DNA of 64,000 nucleotides from Paludibacteraceae bacterium (GCA_016297215.1 JAEDGZ010000001.1:62001-126000), one strand, 5' to 3'. Numbered from the stretch's first letter, positions 32,329-41,013 are shown. The notes: generated by a model from the sequence alone, not told the origin. Translations and numbers: made by a program.

Positions 32329-34431
32329 CGCGTCAATCTTCGCGTAGGTCGCGTTTTCCTCAATAAACTCCCGTCTCGGCGCCACGTCATCGCCCATCAG
32401 CATGGCGATGGTATGGTCTGCCTCGGCGGCGTTCTCGATGGTTACCTTCTTCAGCATACGCCGCTCGGGGTCCATTGTCGTCTCCCACAACTGCTCGTCC
32501 GACATCTCACCCAGACCTTTGTAGCGCTGTGTCTTGATACCCGCCTCGCTGCCGTTGCCGTATTTCTGAATGAAGTCATGCCGCTGCTGGTCGTTCCAGC
32601 AGTACTCCTTGATATTCCCTTTCGAGCAGAGGTAGAGCGGCGCCATCGCTATATACAGGTGCCCTTGCTCAATCACCTCTTTCATGTGGCGGAAGAACAG
32701 CGTCATGATGAGCGTGGCGATATGCGCACCGTCCACATCGGCATCCGCCATGATAATCACTTTATGGTAACGTATCTTGCTCAGGTTCAGCGCTTTCGGG
32801 TCTTCTTCCGTGCCGAAGGTAATACCTAATGCGGTGAAGATGTTACGCACCTCCTCGCTCTCGAACACCTTGTGCTCCATCGCTTTCTCCACGTTCAGAA
32901 TCTTTCCGCGCAGCGGCAGGATGGCTTGGTGCACGCGGTCGCGACCGGTCTTCGCCGTACCGCCTGCCGAGTCTCCCTCCACGAGGAACAACTCGCACTC
33001 CGCCGGGTCTTTGCTCGCGCAGTCTGCCAACTTTCCGGGCAGTCCGCCGCCGCTCAGCGGCGACTTGCGGAGCACGCTCTGGCGGGCGTTGCGGGCAGCG
33101 ATACGCGCCTGTGCAGCGAGAATCACTTTCTCCACTATCTTCTTCGCGTCATCAGGGTGCTCCTCGAGGTAGTTGCTCAGCGCCTCAGCCACCGCCGATG
33201 ACACCATACCTGCCACCTCCGAGTTGCCCAATTTCGTCTTCGTCTGCCCCTCGAACTGCGGCTCTGCCACCTTCACCGAGATGACCGCCGTCAAGCCCTC
33301 GCGGAAGTCGTTCGGGTCGATAGTCGAGTTGCCGTCTTTGTCTTTCAGTTTGGCTTTCTCCAGCAACTTGCTGTCCTCGGCATATTTCTTCATCACGCGC
33401 GTCAGCGCAGCGCGGAAGCCCGCCACGTGCGTACCGCCCTCTATGGTGTTGATATTGTTCACGTAAGAGTGCACGTTCTCGTTGAAGTCGGTGTTGTAAA
33501 TCATCGCCACCTCCACGGGCGTGCCGTATTTCTCCGTGTTGAGGTGTATCACCTCCGAAATCAGCGGCGTGCGGGTGTTGTCGATATAGCGCACAAACTC
33601 GCTCAAACCCTTCTCCGAGAAGAACACCTCTTTCTTATAGAGGACAGAGGATGAAGGATTAAGGATTAAAGACGAAGTAGTTTCGTCTGTTTCGTGCGCT
33701 CCGTTAGGTTGACTCCCTGTCAATTCTTGTTTGGGCAACACCACCCGCTTATCCGTCAGCGTAATCTTCACCCCGGCGTTCAGATAAGCCAACTCGCGCA
33801 TACGGTTGGCGAGGATGTCATACTGATACACCGTCTCGGTGAATATCGACCCGTCGGGCCAGAACTGCACGCATGTGCCCGTCCCCTCCTCCTCGGGGTT
33901 GTACGTCCCTATCTCGTGCACCGCACAGGTCGGCTTACCTTTCGCGTACTCCTGCATGAATATCTTCCCGTCGCGGCGCACCTCCACATGCAGTTTGGTC
34001 GAGAGCGCGTTCACGCAACTCACACCCACGCCGTGCAGACCGCCCGACACCTTGTACGAGTTCTTGTTGAACTTTCCGCCCGCGTGCAGCACGGTCATCA
34101 CCACCTCCAGCGCACTCTTGTGCTCCTTCGGGTGCATGTCCACAGGGATACCGCGACCGTTATCCTGCACCGTGATAGAGTTGTCTTCGTTTATCGTAAC
34201 CTCTATGTGGTTGCAGAAGCCCGCCAGCGCCTCGTCTATCGAGTTGTCCACCACCTCATACACCAAGTGGTGCAAACCCTTCTGCGAGATGTCGCCGATG
34301 TACATCGCCGGACGCTTCCGCACGGCTTCCAAGCCCTCGAGCACCTGAATACTCGAGCCATCATACTTCTCTTGTCCTTCCATTTCCGGTTCTAATACCT
34401 GTTCCATGTCTGTATTCTTTATTTCTTCCAT
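32326..34431 (-). CDS. gyrB: DNA gyrase subunit B with repeat-derived insertion
   Basis: ATPase subunit of type II topoisomerase that supercoils DNA. From MEEIKNTD at 34431 it has 701 residues, about 50 more than usual for the group. GHKL motifs EVVDNSIDEAL, DNGRGIPVD, GGLHGVG; TOPRIM EGDSAGG and DADVDGAHI; C-terminal KTQRYKGLGEMS. In the transducer domain, between TLTDKR and EVFFSEKGLSEFVRYIDNTRTP, there is an extra stretch (PNGAHETDETTSSLILNPSS region) encoded by a family A repeat at 33643-33703. The start is about 140 bp below the promoter at 34571-34601. The long frame allows 11 more codons upstream. Confidence 0.97.
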   Translation of the reverse strand: MEEIKNTDMEQVLEPEMEGQEKYDGSSIQVLEGLEAVRKRPAMYIGDISQKGLHHLVYEVVDNSIDEALAGFCNHIEVTINEDNSITVQDNGRGIPVDMHPKEHKSALEVVMTVLHAGGKFNKNSYKVSGGLHGVGVSCVNALSTKLHVEVRRDGKIFMQEYAKGKPTCAVHEIGTYNPEEEGTGTCVQFWPDGSIFTETVYQYDILANRMRELAYLNAGVKITLTDKRVVLPKQELTGSQPNGAHETDETTSSLILNPSSSVLYKKEVFFSEKGLSEFVRYIDNTRTPLISEVIHLNTEKYGTPVEVAMIYNTDFNENVHSYVNNINTIEGGTHVAGFRAALTRVMKKYAEDSKLLEKAKLKDKDGNSTIDPNDFREGLTAVISVKVAEPQFEGQTKTKLGNSEVAGMVSSAVAEALSNYLEEHPDDAKKIVEKVILAAQARIAARNARQSVLRKSPLSGGGLPGKLADCASKDPAECELFLVEGDSAGGTAKTGRDRVHQAILPLRGKILNVEKAMEHKVFESEEVRNIFTALGITFGTEEDPKALNLSKIRYHKVIIMADADVDGAHIATLIMTLFFRHMKEVIEQGHLYIAMAPLYLCSKGNIKEYCWNDQQRHDFIQKYGNGSEAGIKTQRYKGLGEMSDEQLWETTMDPERRMLKKVTIENAAEADHTIAMLMGDDVAPRREFIEENATYAKIDA
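33643..33703. repeat. Family A element arm inside gyrB
   Basis: GAGGATGAAGGATTAAGGAT, TAAAGACGAAGTAGTTTCGTC on plus; the GACGAAGTAGTTTCG part matches the loop of the intergenic copies. Translated on minus as ETTSSLILNPSSS. Confidence 0.88.
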
Positions 34432-34570
34432 AGTTGATAATTTGCTAAAACAATAATTTAACACCCATTAACGTCCACTTTTAATAGTCTTTTAATGGTC
34501 CTTTAACGGAGAACCCAAAGACCCATTAACGGCAATCAACGGATACTTCACAAAGCCCCGAAATTCTGTG

Positions 34571-34601
34571 CAAAGGTACAAAAAAAAATCAAGATACACA
34601 A
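34571..34601 (-). promoter_or_regulatory. gyrB promoter
   Basis: On the minus strand, TTG at 34601-34599, 20-nt spacer, TACCTTTG at 34578-34571. Confidence 0.8.
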
Positions 34602-35176
34602 TAGGAGGGTACACATTTTTGCAGAAAATCGCGCAAATCGCCTAAAAACGCCCTTAGAACGGAAAAGCATTTTTCAACTATCAATACTTCAATCACCATT
34701 TTTTGCGTCAAATCAAACGGAGATTGACGCACGAGACTATCACGAGTCCAAACCGACTCTTGTGTACTGTCTAACAGCAAATGCAATTTTGTGTGGGAAG
34801 TTAGTCAAAGTTTTTGAAAAAGCAAAATTTAGGTGTGTCAAGGTTCAATTTTTCTCTAGGTCTGTTGTTTAACTTCTTCTGAATGTTCATTATTTTTTGT
34901 GGTGAGACAAGGTTTAGTTGGTATGTTTGGTATGTAGTGCCGTATGAGTTTATTGGTGTTTTCTACATATCCTTTTTGCTATTGGAGTAAGGGGCTTTTT
35001 GGCTGCTTTTTTCTTCGTGTCGTTTTCGAGTCGTTTTCGAGTCGTTTTCGAGATTGGCGGCTTGAGGGAATTAGTGGAGGGCATACATGACATCTCGTTT
35101 CATGTAAAAACTTTAGCACATAGCATCTCGTTTCCTATAAAAGAAATAGGTGAAGACACGGCGATTACATGCTTGG
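34602..35176. other. gyrB upstream intergenic region
   Basis: No gene recognised. A 65-codon minus frame at 34589-34786 overlaps the gyrB promoter and has no family look. Near 35087-35142, ACATGACATCTCGTTTC and ACATAGCATCTCGTTTC form an imperfect direct repeat. An 11-bp family I array lies at 35018-35064. Confidence 0.7.
35018..35064. repeat. Family I 11-bp array (GAGTCGTTTTC)
   Basis: GTGTCGTTTTC and two GAGTCGTTTTC units followed by GAGATTGGCGGCTTG. The trailing GAGATTGACGGC-like word is shared with 43309-43370 and 63757-63878. Confidence 0.88.
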
Positions 35177-36256
35177 TCATCTCAGCCTCAGCACGATGGG
35201 CAGGTGGTCGGAGTAGCCGCCGTGGTAGCGCATGCCGATGTAAGTGCGCTTGGGTTGGCTGCCGAGGTGGCGCTCATCGTCTTCCAAGAGGTAGTCGGGG
35301 GCATAGACGCGGACTTCCGTCTGCCTGTTTTGTAAGCGTTCGGAGAGATAACACTGGTCAAGATATGACCAAATGCCGCGGTATTTGTAGGTGCCTTCTA
35401 AGTGGAAGGTTTCAGGTTTCAAGTCGCACATCCGATTGTGCATGTTGCGGAGGTCGTTGTGCGGGTCGTCGTTCATGTCGCCCATGAGGATGATTTGGCG
35501 CGTGGGGTCGTTCAGCAACAACGAGTCGATAGTGTGCTGTATCGTGGCTTGTGCTTCCTCGCGATGGCGTGCGGCGGCACCATAACCTGCGCGCATGGAA
35601 GGCAGGTGGCAGAGCAGGAAATCGACGGTGTCGCGTTGCGGCATGACCAGTCGGGCATAGAGTAGGTCTCGCGTCGGTTTCCCGTCGGAGAAGCGGATGG
35701 GGATAGGGTGGCTGCAGAGCAGGGTGCAGGTGGAGCGATAGAGGAGCGCCACGTCGATGCCTCGCGGGTCGGGACTGTCGTAGTGCACCGCCCGATAGTC
35801 GTTGCCTAAGGCGCGGCATATATCCGCCACGCACGCGCTGTCTTCCACCTCGCAGAGCCCCACGACCTCTATCCCATGCCAGCCGCCCGCGTTGGCGACC
35901 ACTTGGGCTATCTGCGCCACCTTGGTTCGGTAGCGGCCGTATGTCCAATGGCGCATGCCCTCGGGGGTGAACTCGCGATCGGGGTTCAGGCTGTCGATGT
36001 CGGGGTGGAAGAGGTTTTCCACGTTCCACCACAGCGCCTGCCAACCCTCATGCTCGCTGCGCTCGGTAATAGGTAATCCGCGCTCCGCGCTGTAATAGGG
36101 AATATCTTTGCCCTTTCCGAACAGGGGCACATCCACTATGGTGCTGTCGGCTTCTTTCGGAGCAGTATATTGTGGAGAGCCATACACACTATCGACAGCA
36201 AGCATACTCATCAGTATGCCTGCTGTGAGAAGTCGGTATCTACACAAGAAGCGCAT
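35177..36256 (-). CDS. Endonuclease/exonuclease/phosphatase-family protein, secreted
   Basis: 359 residues from the ATG at 36256; the open frame upstream runs through the neighbour gene and is not real. Signal peptide RYRLLTAGILMSMLAVDSVYG. EEP-fold motifs: WWNVENLF, VVGLCEVED (catalytic Glu), CHLPSMR, ILMGDMNDDP (GDxND), and YSDHLPIVL (SDHxP). Probably a DNase or phosphodiesterase exported to the periplasm. A segment LKPETFHLEG before GTYKYRGIWSYLDQ coincides with a family D arm (35408-35423). Last gene of the sigma-factor unit; 5 bp after the membrane-protein gene. Confidence 0.9.
   Translation of the reverse strand: MRFLCRYRLLTAGILMSMLAVDSVYGSPQYTAPKEADSTIVDVPLFGKGKDIPYYSAERGLPITERSEHEGWQALWWNVENLFHPDIDSLNPDREFTPEGMRHWTYGRYRTKVAQIAQVVANAGGWHGIEVVGLCEVEDSACVADICRALGNDYRAVHYDSPDPRGIDVALLYRSTCTLLCSHPIPIRFSDGKPTRDLLYARLVMPQRDTVDFLLCHLPSMRAGYGAAARHREEAQATIQHTIDSLLLNDPTRQIILMGDMNDDPHNDLRNMHNRMCDLKPETFHLEGTYKYRGIWSYLDQCYLSERLQNRQTEVRVYAPDYLLEDDERHLGSQPKRTYIGMRYHGGYSDHLPIVLRLR
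35408..35423. repeat. Family D arm inside the EEP gene
   Basis: GGTTTCAGGTTTCAAG, the exact heptamer arm of the intergenic family D copies; translated on minus as LKPETF. One arm only. Confidence 0.7.
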
Positions 36257-36261
36257 GGTAA

Positions 36262-36834
36262 TTATTCCTTCTCTATCTCGTCTATCAGGTCGTCCATCTC
36301 GTGAATAAGGCGTTTGTTCATACGGTGTCCCACGAAGCCGCCTATAGCACCTCCGATGAGGGCACCGACCATCGTGCTGATGAGCATGGTCAAGTCGCGG
36401 TCGAAGGCGAAATACAACTCCACGCCAAGCCACATCAGCCACAGCACCACCAGCGGAATCCCCACGTAGTACCAGTCTTTGTACCATTTGCGCAACCTCC
36501 TCACCTGCTTCGCTACGGTCAGCAGGTCGCCCGTGTTGATGTCCTCCTCGCTCACCCAGCGGTGGGGCAGCAGCGTGGCGAGGAAAGAGACCAACATCAG
36601 CAGGCATGTGCCCGCCACGAAGTACCACGAACAGTGCAGGGAGGCGCGGAACACGTAGTTGCCGAACGTTACCACGAACAGACAGCAGAAGCCTTGTTGC
36701 CACACGTTGCGGTTGATTCGCCGCATACGCTGTTGGGTAACATGCCGCAGCAGTTGGTCATTTACGATCTCTTGTTCATCCAGTTTGGCTTTGAGCACTT
36801 GCAGTTGCTCTTTCATTTCTAATAAAGTATCCAT
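36262..36834 (-). CDS. Membrane protein, co-transcribed with ECF sigma factor
   Basis: 190 residues. N-terminal coiled-coil-like stretch (MDTLLEMKEQLQVLKAKLDEQE), two transmembrane helices around 48-95 (GFCCLFVVTFGNYVF, YFVAGTCLLMLVSFLATLL), then a soluble loop and two more helices around 122-172, the last Gly-rich (VGALIGGAIGGFVGHRM). No recognised family. Position 4 bp after the sigma gene suggests a membrane regulator of it (anti-sigma-like), but no known anti-sigma domain is seen, so this is conjecture. Confidence 0.75.
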   Translation of the reverse strand: MDTLLEMKEQLQVLKAKLDEQEIVNDQLLRHVTQQRMRRINRNVWQQGFCCLFVVTFGNYVFRASLHCSWYFVAGTCLLMLVSFLATLLPHRWVSEEDINTGDLLTVAKQVRRLRKWYKDWYYVGIPLVVLWLMWLGVELYFAFDRDLTMLISTMVGALIGGAIGGFVGHRMNKRLIHEMDDLIDEIEKE

Positions 36835-36838
36835 AGTC

Positions 36839-37330
36839 TTAGGCTTTTTTTAATTGTTCACGAATACGCACCAGTCGGACGGAAATGTTCTTGGCAGTCA
36901 GTCCCACTATCTGCCCTATCTCTTCATAAGGCAGGTTCTCTAACCAAAGCAGCACGATGGCTCTGTCGAGCAGGTTGAGCCGATGAATACGGTCGTACAG
37001 CATCTTCACCTGCCGGCTCTCGGTGTCCTGCCGCTCGAAGAGATGGCTGTCGATAGACAACTCCACCTGCTGTATCTGCCGCTTCTTCTTGCGGTCGGCA
37101 GAGATACAGGTGTTCATGCTCACGCGGTAAATCCACGTTTCGGGCTGACACTCGTTACGAAACTTGGGAAACCCTTTCCATAGGTTAATCAGTATCTCTT
37201 GGAACAAGTCTGCCACCTCATCGGGGTTGTTCGAGAAGAGGTAGCACACGCTGTAGATACTGCTTTTATGCCTCCGAACAAACTGCTCGAAAGCCGATTC
37301 TAAACTACTATTTTTGTCTTGCGACTGCAT
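36839..37330 (-). CDS. ECF RNA polymerase sigma factor
   Basis: 163 residues, sigma-70 family. Region 2 contains VCYLFSNNPDEVADLFQEILINLWKGF-type sequence and region 4 the helix-turn-helix (LPYEEIGQIVGLTAKNISVRLVRIREQLKKA). Directs RNA polymerase to a stress-type regulon; the inducer is unknown. Leads an apparent three-gene unit with a membrane protein and an exported EEP nuclease. Confidence 0.93.
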   Translation of the reverse strand: MQSQDKNSSLESAFEQFVRRHKSSIYSVCYLFSNNPDEVADLFQEILINLWKGFPKFRNECQPETWIYRVSMNTCISADRKKKRQIQQVELSIDSHLFERQDTESRQVKMLYDRIHRLNLLDRAIVLLWLENLPYEEIGQIVGLTAKNISVRLVRIREQLKKA

Positions 37331-37394
37331 TTGTAAAATGTTTTTTCCCTATTAGACACACAAGTGAAAGAAAAACTACACTCGCTATAAAAAA

Positions 37395-38924
37395 TTAATA
37401 AGGAAATGTATCTGCAGGGAACTTTTTGCGCAGGCGGTAGCGGACGGTATAGACGGATGCCGGCTCTATGTGGAACAGGTCTGCCACGTCCTCCACACTC
37501 ATCCCCGCGGCGAAGCAGAGGATATAACGTTTGTCCATATTGGTTAGTCTGTTTCCTTGTGCACAGAGGTGCGCGATGTTTTCTATATCCAATGTCTGCA
37601 GGCGGGCTATGCTGTGCATCTTGTAGGCGCAGGTTGCAGGCAATTGTTGCAGTTGCTTGATGAGGTTATCCGCCAGCAGTTGCAAAGCCGTCATACCATC
37701 CTCTTTCTTCTCCTTGTTCAATTCTTCTTTCTTTGATGGAGCCGCAGCGAGTGCGGCATCCATCGCGCTACGCATGTTATCCGCCTCCAAAGCGGCTTCA
37801 TATAGTCTCGCCTCGGTGTTTTTCTTGCGCAGGTAGAGCACCACGATGAGCAAGATGGCGCAGAGCAAGAGCGATAGCAGCAGGTAGAGCAGACGGCGGA
37901 AAGCGAGGTTGCGCTCTTGCAGCCGCTCCATCTCGAGCGTCTTCTTCTCCACCTCGTAGCGCGTCTCTATCTCTTGCAGGCTGGTGGTCTTGTCGATGTC
38001 GTAGCGGACGGCGTTGTTTCCTATCAGCCGCTCTTGCCAGTCGAGCGCCTCGCGGTAGCGCCCTTGCTCCGTGCAGAGCATGACCATGAACGCATACGCC
38101 TCGCCGCGCTCGGTTACGACGGTATTCGGATGGAACTCCGCCACGCTGTCTATCATCGCCAGCACCTCCTGCATCGTCTGCTCGGCGGCGTGGTACTGCC
38201 CGCGATAGTAGTGGAGCCATGCCCACATATCCTGAATGTTGATACTGACCTCTTGCCGGTCTTCGGGGGCGTGCAGCAGAGCGGCGGCATGCTCGGCGCG
38301 CCGCAGGTACGCCTCTATGCTGTCGGTCTGCCGCGGGTCGGTGTAGAAATCGTAGTAGAGGGCTTGATTGTAGTAGTTCCATGGCGGGATGATACGCCAC
38401 TGCTCGGGGTTCGGCAGTTGCTCCATCGCCTGAATAGAACGCTCGCCGTAGTATATAGCGAGGTCGCCGCTATCCAACTGGGCATAGTAAGCAGATGCCA
38501 CGGAGTAGTAGTTGAACAGCACGAGATAGCGACCCTCATCTTCTGCTCTTTCTTTGGAGCGCCCAAGAGACCGCACCTCCTTTGAGTCAGAGAAGTTGGT
38601 CAGCGTCTCCAACTGCCGCATCAGCACCTCCATCTGGTCGAAGGCCCCGATGTTCATGTACTCGATGGCGCGCTCGTAGAGGCAGAGCGAGGCGTAGTCG
38701 TAACGTTGCAGGCGCATGAACGTGTCGTAGGCGGCTATCAGGCTGTCTTGCGCCGCGGCGGATTCACCCCTCTTGAATGCGTCAATACCGCTGTTGCGTT
38801 GCGACAATGCCCGCTGGAAGGCAAGGCTGTCCGCAGGCTGTGCTGCAAAAGCAAGATTGCCTTGTGCGAACATCAATCCACACAAGGCAATTCCTATCAA
38901 AAACCTACTATTCATAGGCGTCAA
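37395..38924 (-). CDS. TPR sensor with membrane helix and cytoplasmic HTH
   Basis: 509 residues. Signal peptide (about 1-28), TPR-like helical repeats (about 30-310, periplasmic), coiled coil, a transmembrane helix (about 343-366, LLYLLLSLLLCAILLIVVLYLRKK), then a cytoplasmic part ending in a LuxR/sigma-4-like HTH (MDKRYILCFAAGMSVEDVADLFHIEPASVYTVRYRLRKKFP). This single-protein transmembrane regulator design is common in Bacteroidales. It overlaps the start of the next sense unit: its ATG end overlaps the HIT gene stop by 4 bp, so it is translated after HIT. Confidence 0.85.
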   Translation of the reverse strand: MTPMNSRFLIGIALCGLMFAQGNLAFAAQPADSLAFQRALSQRNSGIDAFKRGESAAAQDSLIAAYDTFMRLQRYDYASLCLYERAIEYMNIGAFDQMEVLMRQLETLTNFSDSKEVRSLGRSKERAEDEGRYLVLFNYYSVASAYYAQLDSGDLAIYYGERSIQAMEQLPNPEQWRIIPPWNYYNQALYYDFYTDPRQTDSIEAYLRRAEHAAALLHAPEDRQEVSINIQDMWAWLHYYRGQYHAAEQTMQEVLAMIDSVAEFHPNTVVTERGEAYAFMVMLCTEQGRYREALDWQERLIGNNAVRYDIDKTTSLQEIETRYEVEKKTLEMERLQERNLAFRRLLYLLLSLLLCAILLIVVLYLRKKNTEARLYEAALEADNMRSAMDAALAAAPSKKEELNKEKKEDGMTALQLLADNLIKQLQQLPATCAYKMHSIARLQTLDIENIAHLCAQGNRLTNMDKRYILCFAAGMSVEDVADLFHIEPASVYTVRYRLRKKFPADTFPY

Positions 38925-39328
38925 GCCTTTTCTAACGCCTCGGCGATGGAGTTGGCTATCTCTGCCATCTCCTCGGCGGGCAGTTGCAGTTTCGGGTTGG
39001 TGAAGAGCATGTCGCGCTCGCTGTTCATCGGCACGAGATGTACATGCACGTGATTCACCTCCATGCCCAGCACAGCCACGCCCACGCGCTTGCAGCCCGT
39101 TGCCTCTTTCAGCCCGCGAGCCACCTGCTTGGCGAACACCATCAGCCCAGCCAGCGTCTCATCGTCGAGGTCGAAGATATAGTCCGCTTCGGGCTCGGGC
39201 AACTTAGGGATGACCAGCGTATGCCCTTTCTGCAGCGGGTTGATGTCCAAGAACGCATAGTATTTTTCGTCCTCCGCTACCTTGTACGAAGGAATCTCAC
39301 CATTGATAATACGAGTGAAGAGTGTCAT
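38921..39328 (-). CDS. HIT-family (histidine triad) nucleotide-binding protein
   Basis: 135 residues. Hydrolase/transferase on nucleoside phosphoramidates. Catalytic histidine triad VNHVHVHLVPM (about residues 95-105) and N-terminal IINGEIPSYKV with DINPLQKGHTLVIPK. Overlaps the TPR-HTH gene by 4 bp. Start codon is directly preceded (7 bp) by a family A repeat. Confidence 0.95.
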   Translation of the reverse strand: MTLFTRIINGEIPSYKVAEDEKYYAFLDINPLQKGHTLVIPKLPEPEADYIFDLDDETLAGLMVFAKQVARGLKEATGCKRVGVAVLGMEVNHVHVHLVPMNSERDMLFTNPKLQLPAEEMAEIANSIAEALEKA

Positions 39329-39329
39329 T

Positions 39330-39516
39330 GTTGGATGAAGGATAAAGGAAGAAGGATGAAGGACTAATTAGTTTTGTCTATTAGGATTAAGGATGAAAGA
39401 CTTGCCTTGGATTAAGGATGAAAGATAAAAGAAGAAAGTCTTATTACTATTGTTTCCGAGGTTTCAGAGTCGAAACTATTTCGTCTTTTATCCTTTATCT
39501 TTTAGCGAACGAAGTG
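39330..39516. repeat. Family A element, inverted orientation
   Basis: GGATGAAGGATAAAGGAAGA and further units, then GATTAAGGATGAAAGAC, GTCTTATTACTATTG, GTCGAAACTATTTCGTC and TTTATCC/TTTATCTTTT. The loop is the reverse complement of that at 23166-23310. Confidence 0.88.
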
Positions 39517-39531
39517 AGCGGTCCTGCGTCC

Positions 39532-40002
39532 TTACAGGCTTATCTCCAGTATCTCAAACTCCATCAGTCCGGCGGGCACCTGCACCTGCGCCACTTCACC
39601 CACTTTCTTGCCCATCAGTCCCTTGGCTATAGGCGTGGTAACGGCTATCTTGCCCTCGGCGATGTTCGCTTCGCCCTCCGTAACGAGTTGATATACTTTC
39701 TCCGCCCCGCTTTTCTTCACGCGCACGCGTACTTTAGTTAGTATCTGCACCTCGTCGGTCTTGACGGTGCTTTGGTCGATGATACGGGCATCCATTATCT
39801 TGCCTTTCAACTGTGCGATACGGCTCTCCAGATGCCCTTGCTCCTCTTTGGCGGCATCGTATTCTGCGTTCTCACTCAAATCTCCCTTGTCGCGTGCCTC
39901 TGCTATAGCGGCAATCACGCGCGGACGCTCTGTGCTCTCCAAAAACTGGAGCTCGTCTTTTAGTTTTTGCAGACCTTCTGCGGTCATGTAAGTAACTGCC
40001 AT
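39532..40002 (-). CDS. greA: Transcription elongation factor GreA
   Basis: Reactivates backtracked RNA polymerase through its coiled-coil. 156 residues. N-terminal coiled coil with the acidic tip (AEARDKGDLSENAEYDAAKEEQGHLE) and a C-terminal FKBP-like domain (VGEVAQVQVPAGLMEFEILEI). It follows a 42-codon gene by 23 bp and both likely share the promoter at 40312-40342. Confidence 0.97.
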   Translation of the reverse strand: MAVTYMTAEGLQKLKDELQFLESTERPRVIAAIAEARDKGDLSENAEYDAAKEEQGHLESRIAQLKGKIMDARIIDQSTVKTDEVQILTKVRVRVKKSGAEKVYQLVTEGEANIAEGKIAVTTPIAKGLMGKKVGEVAQVQVPAGLMEFEILEISL

Positions 40003-40025
40003 AGTATTATTTTAGTATTTATAAA

Positions 40026-40154
40026 TCAGTATTTCTTATTTAGTATCTCGCTCATAATCACGGCTTTGCGTACTTCCTCTATATTGGTAAAATCGGGCAA
40101 TATGCTCTCTTGCGCCTCTTTCTCCATGCCTATATGCTTTTCGTTGGTTTTCAT
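40026..40154 (-). CDS. 42-residue small protein upstream of greA
   Basis: ATG at 40154, stop at 40026-40028, encoding MKTNEKHIGM...EEVRKAVIMSEILNKKY. Acidic, no membrane segment. The C-terminal half (DFTNIEEVRKAVIMSEILNKKY) resembles the end of short Bacteroidales proteins I recall as ...RKAxIxSEILNRKY. It is too short for usual ORF lists. Codon use is normal, it lies between a good promoter and greA, and the spacing (23 bp) suggests one transcript. Function unknown. Confidence 0.7.
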   Translation of the reverse strand: MKTNEKHIGMEKEAQESILPDFTNIEEVRKAVIMSEILNKKY

Positions 40155-40500
40155 ATCTTTTTTCAAAATTTTTATTTCAACAAAAATTTCCTATCTTGGT
40201 TCTTGGTTTACATCCGTTTTCATTGTCGGAAAAAACAATAGGAAACTTCACAGCCTCCTATTGCCATTAAACCTAAACCTTAACTATGAAAATTTTATTT
40301 GTTTTCGAATGCAAAGATACGGCTTTTTTTTAATACCACCAAATAAAAATGAAAAAAAATACAATTTTTCGCTACTTTTCTACAATTTCTACTCGTATTT
40401 TGACCTTTAGATTGAAGATTGTTGGATTTAGAAAGTCAGAAACGATGAGTTACCCCCATCCTCGGTAAATAACTTCTTCAGCAAGAAATGCTATCTATCG
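40155..40500. other. Leader region of the small gene and greA
   Basis: AT-rich, no gene. Contains the promoter 40312-40342 and, in the transcribed leader, a hairpin CAATAGGA (40236-40243), 12-nt loop, TCCTATTG (40256-40263). The leader is about 150 nt, long for this genome; a regulatory role is possible but unproven. The part right of 40345 is the 3' side of the PPOX gene and has no clear terminator. Confidence 0.6.
40312..40342 (-). promoter_or_regulatory. Promoter of the small gene-greA unit
   Basis: On the minus strand, TTG at 40342-40340, 20-nt spacer, TATCTTTG at 40319-40312. Confidence 0.78.
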
Positions 40501-41013
40501 TCATTCCATTCTGCCATATTTCATTTCCTCACCTTGACGGTCGTATTGCTTGCGTTTGCCGGTAGGAGGTTCGGTAAGGCGAATACGTACAACCGCCGTT
40601 CTATCAAGACTGCGGGCGATGGCGCTCTCAAAGGCATCCATGTGCTGTGGCAAAAAGCGCTCACAGATAGCACGAAGTCCGATAATTTTCTCCTCGTCCG
40701 CTTCCACGCGTTCTGCCACGCCAGAAACAATCACAGAGTTAAACTCAAGCGTGAAGCTGCCATCCTTGGGACCGACTGTCGGCTTACAGCGGCTCACAGC
40801 CGAGAGGCAAACACGAGGGTTTCTTGCTAAGATGTTCAGTTTCTTTCCTTCCAGTGCACAGTGGAAATAAAAAACATCCTCTACGGCAGCCAAAGATAAA
40901 GGCACAGCGTAAGGTGTACCGTCGGAGTCAGACATGCTGACCGTGATGTAGGGTGCTTTCTTTAGAACCTCCCATGCCCATTCTGCGGGCATTTCTCTGC
41001 TTGCTTTACGCAT
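40501..41013 (-). CDS. Pyridoxamine 5'-phosphate oxidase-like flavin protein
   Basis: 170 residues. Split-barrel flavin-binding fold: APYITVSMSDSDGTPYAVPLS, YFHCALEGKKLNILARNPRVC, and SVIVSGVAERVEADEEK. Probably binds FMN or a related cofactor; such proteins (NimA/PPOX-like) serve in detoxification or redox. Overlaps the stop of the YgbA-like gene by 8 bp. The last gene of a three-gene unit with YgbA-like and a Cys-rich small protein, so a nitrosative-stress link is plausible by association only. Confidence 0.88.
   Translation of the reverse strand: MRKASREMPAEWAWEVLKKAPYITVSMSDSDGTPYAVPLSLAAVEDVFYFHCALEGKKLNILARNPRVCLSAVSRCKPTVGPKDGSFTLEFNSVIVSGVAERVEADEEKIIGLRAICERFLPQHMDAFESAIARSLDRTAVVRIRLTEPPTGKRKQYDRQGEEMKYGRME

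Noticed and set aside
34589..34786. 65-residue minus-strand ORF upstream of gyrB
   Set aside because: Overlaps the gyrB promoter, no resemblance to a family.
36257..36703. 149-codon N-terminal extension of the EEP gene
   Set aside because: Lies in another frame of the membrane-protein gene; the signal peptide at 36256 marks the true start.
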